Below, in pieces: positions 31,853-33,424 of a DNA stretch of 33,424 nucleotides. The stretch covers positions 1 to 33,424 of IMG/VR virus record IMGVR_UViG_3300013306_000040. One strand, 5' to 3'. Under the pieces are notes generated by a model, which saw nothing but the letters and a program-made list of their open reading frames with translations, was not told the origin of the DNA and searched no databases. Source of the stretch: a virus. Every line of letters begins with the position of its first letter. Positions within the stretch are counted from its first letter, which is position 1. Both the position numbers and the translations under genes were made by a program.

Positions 31853-32361
31853 CGCCGGTGCAGAAGCTGGCCGGGCTGGTGGTGTTAATCGTGGTGCTGA
31901 TGGCCGGCGCCGCGGGCGTCACCTGGCAGGTTCAGGACTGGCGGATGGGCAAGAAGCTCGCTGAGCAGGCCGGCCTGTACAAGGATGACCTGGCCGCGAT
32001 CTCCAATGCTGCCGCCAACCAGGTCCGCACCGAGCAGGACAAGCGCCTGGCAACCGAACAGGTCCTGGCCACCTCCGACCAACAACACACCAAGGAATTA
32101 TCCGATGCCCAGCGCAACCAGGCTCGCCTGCGTGATCAGCTTGCTACTGCTGATGTCCGGCTGTCAGTCCTCCTCGAGGATCCAGCCAGTGCCTGCAACG
32201 TGCCTTCCGCCGCCGGCGCCGGCGGCGTGGTTCATGCAGCCCGTCGAGCCCAACTTGACCCAGCGCATGCGCAACGAATTATCGCCATCACCGACGATGG
32301 GGATAACGCCGTGATCGCGCTGCGTGCCTGCCAGGCTTACGTCAGGGCTGTGGCCCCCTGA
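31849..32361 (+). CDS. i-spanin Rz-like
   Basis: A 170-residue protein with one N-terminal membrane helix at ~8-26 (GLVVLIVVLMAGAAGVTWQV) and a long periplasmic coiled coil (~35-110), ending in AVIALRACQAYVRAV. This is the Rz plan: an inner-membrane subunit that, with the outer-membrane lipoprotein Rz1 in the complex, disrupts the outer membrane at lysis. It overlaps the endolysin end and contains Rz1 in another frame. Confidence 0.88.
   Translation: MTPVQKLAGLVVLIVVLMAGAAGVTWQVQDWRMGKKLAEQAGLYKDDLAAISNAAANQVRTEQDKRLATEQVLATSDQQHTKELSDAQRNQARLRDQLATADVRLSVLLEDPASACNVPSAAGAGGVVHAARRAQLDPAHAQRIIAITDDGDNAVIALRACQAYVRAVAP
32105..32314 (+). CDS. o-spanin Rz1-like lipoprotein nested in Rz
   Basis: In the +1 frame inside Rz, ATG 32105 opens a 69-residue protein: signal peptide MPSATRLACVISLLLL, lipobox MSGC (LMSGC) with the Cys near residue 20, then a short Pro-rich mature part (PVPATCLPPPAPAAW), all typical of Rz1. 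It would sit in the outer membrane and meet Rz across the periplasm. The frame is open further left, but that part lacks a signal peptide and is not used. Confidence 0.87.
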   Translation: MPSATRLACVISLLLLMSGCQSSSRIQPVPATCLPPPAPAAWFMQPVEPNLTQRMRNELSPSPTMGITP

Positions 32362-32701
32362 GGACGGTCAGCTCCAGGAGAAGCCGCTGGTTTTCAACGC
32401 GAAGGTGTGAGTTCTGGCTGGCGATCATTTTAAGGCTCATGATCTCTTTGCTCTGCTCAGAGTTGTCGACGTTCGCATGGCTGAGTTGTGAGGATATCGA
32501 CCTGAGCTGTTCCTCAGCTGCGGCCTTCCCTGTGATCAATAGGTCGTTCATATGAACGAGGCCGGCAACGTTCGCTCGCGCCTTGGCCAGCTGCCGCAGC
32601 AGGTCGCTGATCTCGTCCTCGAGCATGGCGCATTGGTGCTTGTACATTTCCAGGGGCGTAGGGCATCCAAGCCACTCGCAGGTCTCTTCATCAAGGTTCA
32701 T
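32342..32701 (-). CDS. Reverse-strand coiled-coil protein, 119 aa, possibly SOS-controlled
   Basis: Read leftwards from ATG at 32701 it starts MNLDEETCEWLGCPTPLEMY, then continues as a long helical coiled coil (EDEISDLLRQLAKARANVAG, EEQLRSISSQL, HLRVENQRLLLELTVL). Cys-rich CEWLGC and a later Cys may bind metal. An upstream ATG at 32731 lies inside the LexA-box palindrome (32720-32735), so I prefer 32701, although its ribosome site is weak. Its 3' end overlaps the Rz end by 20 bases, convergently. Family unknown. Confidence 0.62.
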   Translation of the reverse strand: MNLDEETCEWLGCPTPLEMYKHQCAMLEDEISDLLRQLAKARANVAGLVHMNDLLITGKAAAEEQLRSISSQLSHANVDNSEQSKEIMSLKMIASQNSHLRVENQRLLLELTVLRGPQP

Positions 32702-32719
32702 GGCAGGGAAATCCGAGTG

Positions 32720-32735
32720 CTGTATGTGCATACAG
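32720..32735 (-). promoter_or_regulatory. LexA (SOS) box
   Basis: CTGTATGTGCATACAG is a perfect palindrome and fits the LexA consensus CTGT-N8-ACAG used by enterics and Pseudomonas LexA. It lies just upstream of the reverse-strand coiled-coil gene, where repression would be relieved on DNA damage. Confidence 0.65.
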
Positions 32736-32783
32736 TAATCGAGCTTTTTACGTGACGCGATTTAAGGCGACGAGCTGTAGGGT

Positions 32784-32993
32784 TTACTCCGGCGCCATGA
32801 GCACTGCCAGGGTCAGTTTTATGAACTCTTCGTTCTCGTCGATGGTATGCAGAGCGCCCCGGATATTCTCGGCTACATCTGCGGAGCCGCGCTGCTCGAC
32901 CCAATTCGACAACTCCATGATGGAGGCTTCCAGGGCCAGCTGGTTTTCGTAGAGTTTAGAGAGTAGGGACGGGAGTAGGTCTGTATTCGGCAT
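32784..32993 (-). CDS. Small reverse-strand hypothetical protein, 69 aa
   Basis: A perfect AAGGAGG lies about eight bases before the ATG at 32993 (read leftwards). The protein, MPNTDLLPSLLSKLYENQLA onwards, is an acidic, all-helical bundle (ALEASIMELSNWVEQRG and ALHTIDENEEFIKLTLAVLM) without signal peptide or membrane segment. It lies 52 bases upstream of the LexA-box gene and could be co-transcribed with it. Proteins of this look recur at this place in Pseudomonas prophages, to my recollection; function unknown. Confidence 0.65.
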   Translation of the reverse strand: MPNTDLLPSLLSKLYENQLALEASIMELSNWVEQRGSADVAENIRGALHTIDENEEFIKLTLAVLMAPE

Positions 32994-33106
32994 GTCTGTT
33001 CCTCCTTGGGGTGAACAGCTTAGCAGCGGGCTTAATCTTGGGATTTGATTTAGTCGGCAGGACGCCGCGAGGGGGGGTATGCAGTTTCGGCATGGGATAA
33101 AATTTT

Positions 33107-33136
33107 CCCGTTGGGACCAGTCTTGGGACCAACGGG
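33107..33136. repeat. Inverted and direct repeats near the right end, possible attachment or Int/Xis site
   Basis: CCCGTTGG (33107-33114) faces CCAACGGG (33129-33136) across 14 bases, and TTGGGACCA occurs twice within it (33111-33119, 33123-33131), 12 bases apart. Such short repeats beside the end of a phage suggest recombinase-arm or accessory sites. There is no T tract, so it is not a normal terminator. Confidence 0.4.
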
Positions 33137-33141
33137 TGCAT

Positions 33142-33424
33142 TTCGGTGTGCTATTGCTGATTACTTATGACGACTTGGCCCAGCAAACACTGATCAACAG
33201 TAATCATCAGAATGCGTTTCATACCGCATGGTGATGTTAGCTGTGGAGATCAATTACTTTACCTATCAATGGGTTGCGAGCGTGGAGGCAGGAGCCTTCA
33301 GGCATGCATCAACAGCGACATCAAGGCGCGAAACCCGGTCGCTGAGCAAAAAATGGGGGATGTGTGTTGGAATTTGGCGCGCATTGTCGCATATGTCAGG
33401 CGACAGTTGTATGGCGGCCGACGA
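33142..33424. other. Gene-poor right end, possibly phage end or host flank
   Basis: No gene is supported in these ~280 bases; all frames break early. Imperfect inverted repeats occur: CTGATTACT (33157-33165) with AGTAATCATCAG (33199-33210), and ATGCG (33212-33216) with CGCAT (33225-33229). No tRNA gene end is recognisable. The exact prophage boundary cannot be placed without the left end. Confidence 0.4.

Noticed and set aside
32956-33141. Minus-strand frame rich in Pro, Arg and Lys near the right end
   Set aside because: It overlaps the start and ribosome site of the better-supported 69-residue gene, and its own start has no ribosome site.
1-33424. CRISPR array, tRNA, rRNA or insertion sequence
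   Set aside because: No regularly spaced repeat with unique spacers, no cloverleaf or CCA end, and no transposase or long terminal inverted repeats were found by reading both strands; the only iterated set is the origin-like repeats at 35-143.

Overview
The window looks like the right three quarters of a lambda-like siphophage genome or prophage from a Pseudomonas host. It begins inside a replication gene and ends in a gene-poor stretch that may carry the attachment region. The Pseudomonas assignment rests on general resemblance and cannot be proven here. Supporting points are the high-GC coding style, a DUF2280 small terminase, a DUF4055-type portal, a DUF4128-type tail terminator, the lambda M-L-K-I-J tail order, a GH19 endolysin and a fibre with a TWYKTGTV N-terminus. 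The integrase, repressor and early promoters must lie to the left, outside the window.

Layout. 1-3960: early/middle operon with overlapping start and stop codons. It holds a lambda O-like replication protein whose linker region carries five ~22-bp repeats (candidate origin), an O-adjacent protein of unknown function, small ORFs, NinB-like and NinG (Rap)-like recombination proteins, and a last gene in the place of antiterminator Q. 3961-4061: a near-consensus promoter followed within about 60 bases by an intrinsic terminator, the arrangement of a Q-controlled late promoter. 4096-6283: small exported, membrane and coiled-coil proteins, a structured non-coding gap and one reverse-strand gene. 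6284-14608: metallopeptidase, terminase pair, portal, minor head protein, an AT-rich accessory gene, scaffold, major capsid and head-tail connector. 14646-18067: a small ORF, neck and tail-end proteins, a zinc-ribbon accessory gene, tail tube, and a chaperone pair joined by a GGGAAAC -1 frameshift site. 18064-31262: tape measure, M, L, K, an accessory island with its own promoters and terminators (23366-24491), I, J, two tandem fibre-associated proteins, a tail fibre and its assembly chaperone. 31319-32361: GH19 endolysin and Rz with nested Rz1. 32342-32993: two reverse-strand genes, one preceded by a LexA-box palindrome. 33000-33424: no convincing gene, but several inverted repeats.

How it works together. 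The O-like protein would bind the repeats in its own gene to start replication. The Q-position protein would let RNA polymerase pass the terminators at 4037, 4409 and 4700 and read the long late operon for packaging, head, tail and lysis. Several accessory cassettes sit in the late operon and end in their own terminators, and some have recognisable promoters. These could be expressed from a silent prophage and are the best places to look for new functions such as superinfection exclusion, lysogenic conversion or anti-defence. No CRISPR array, tRNA, rRNA or insertion sequence was recognised.
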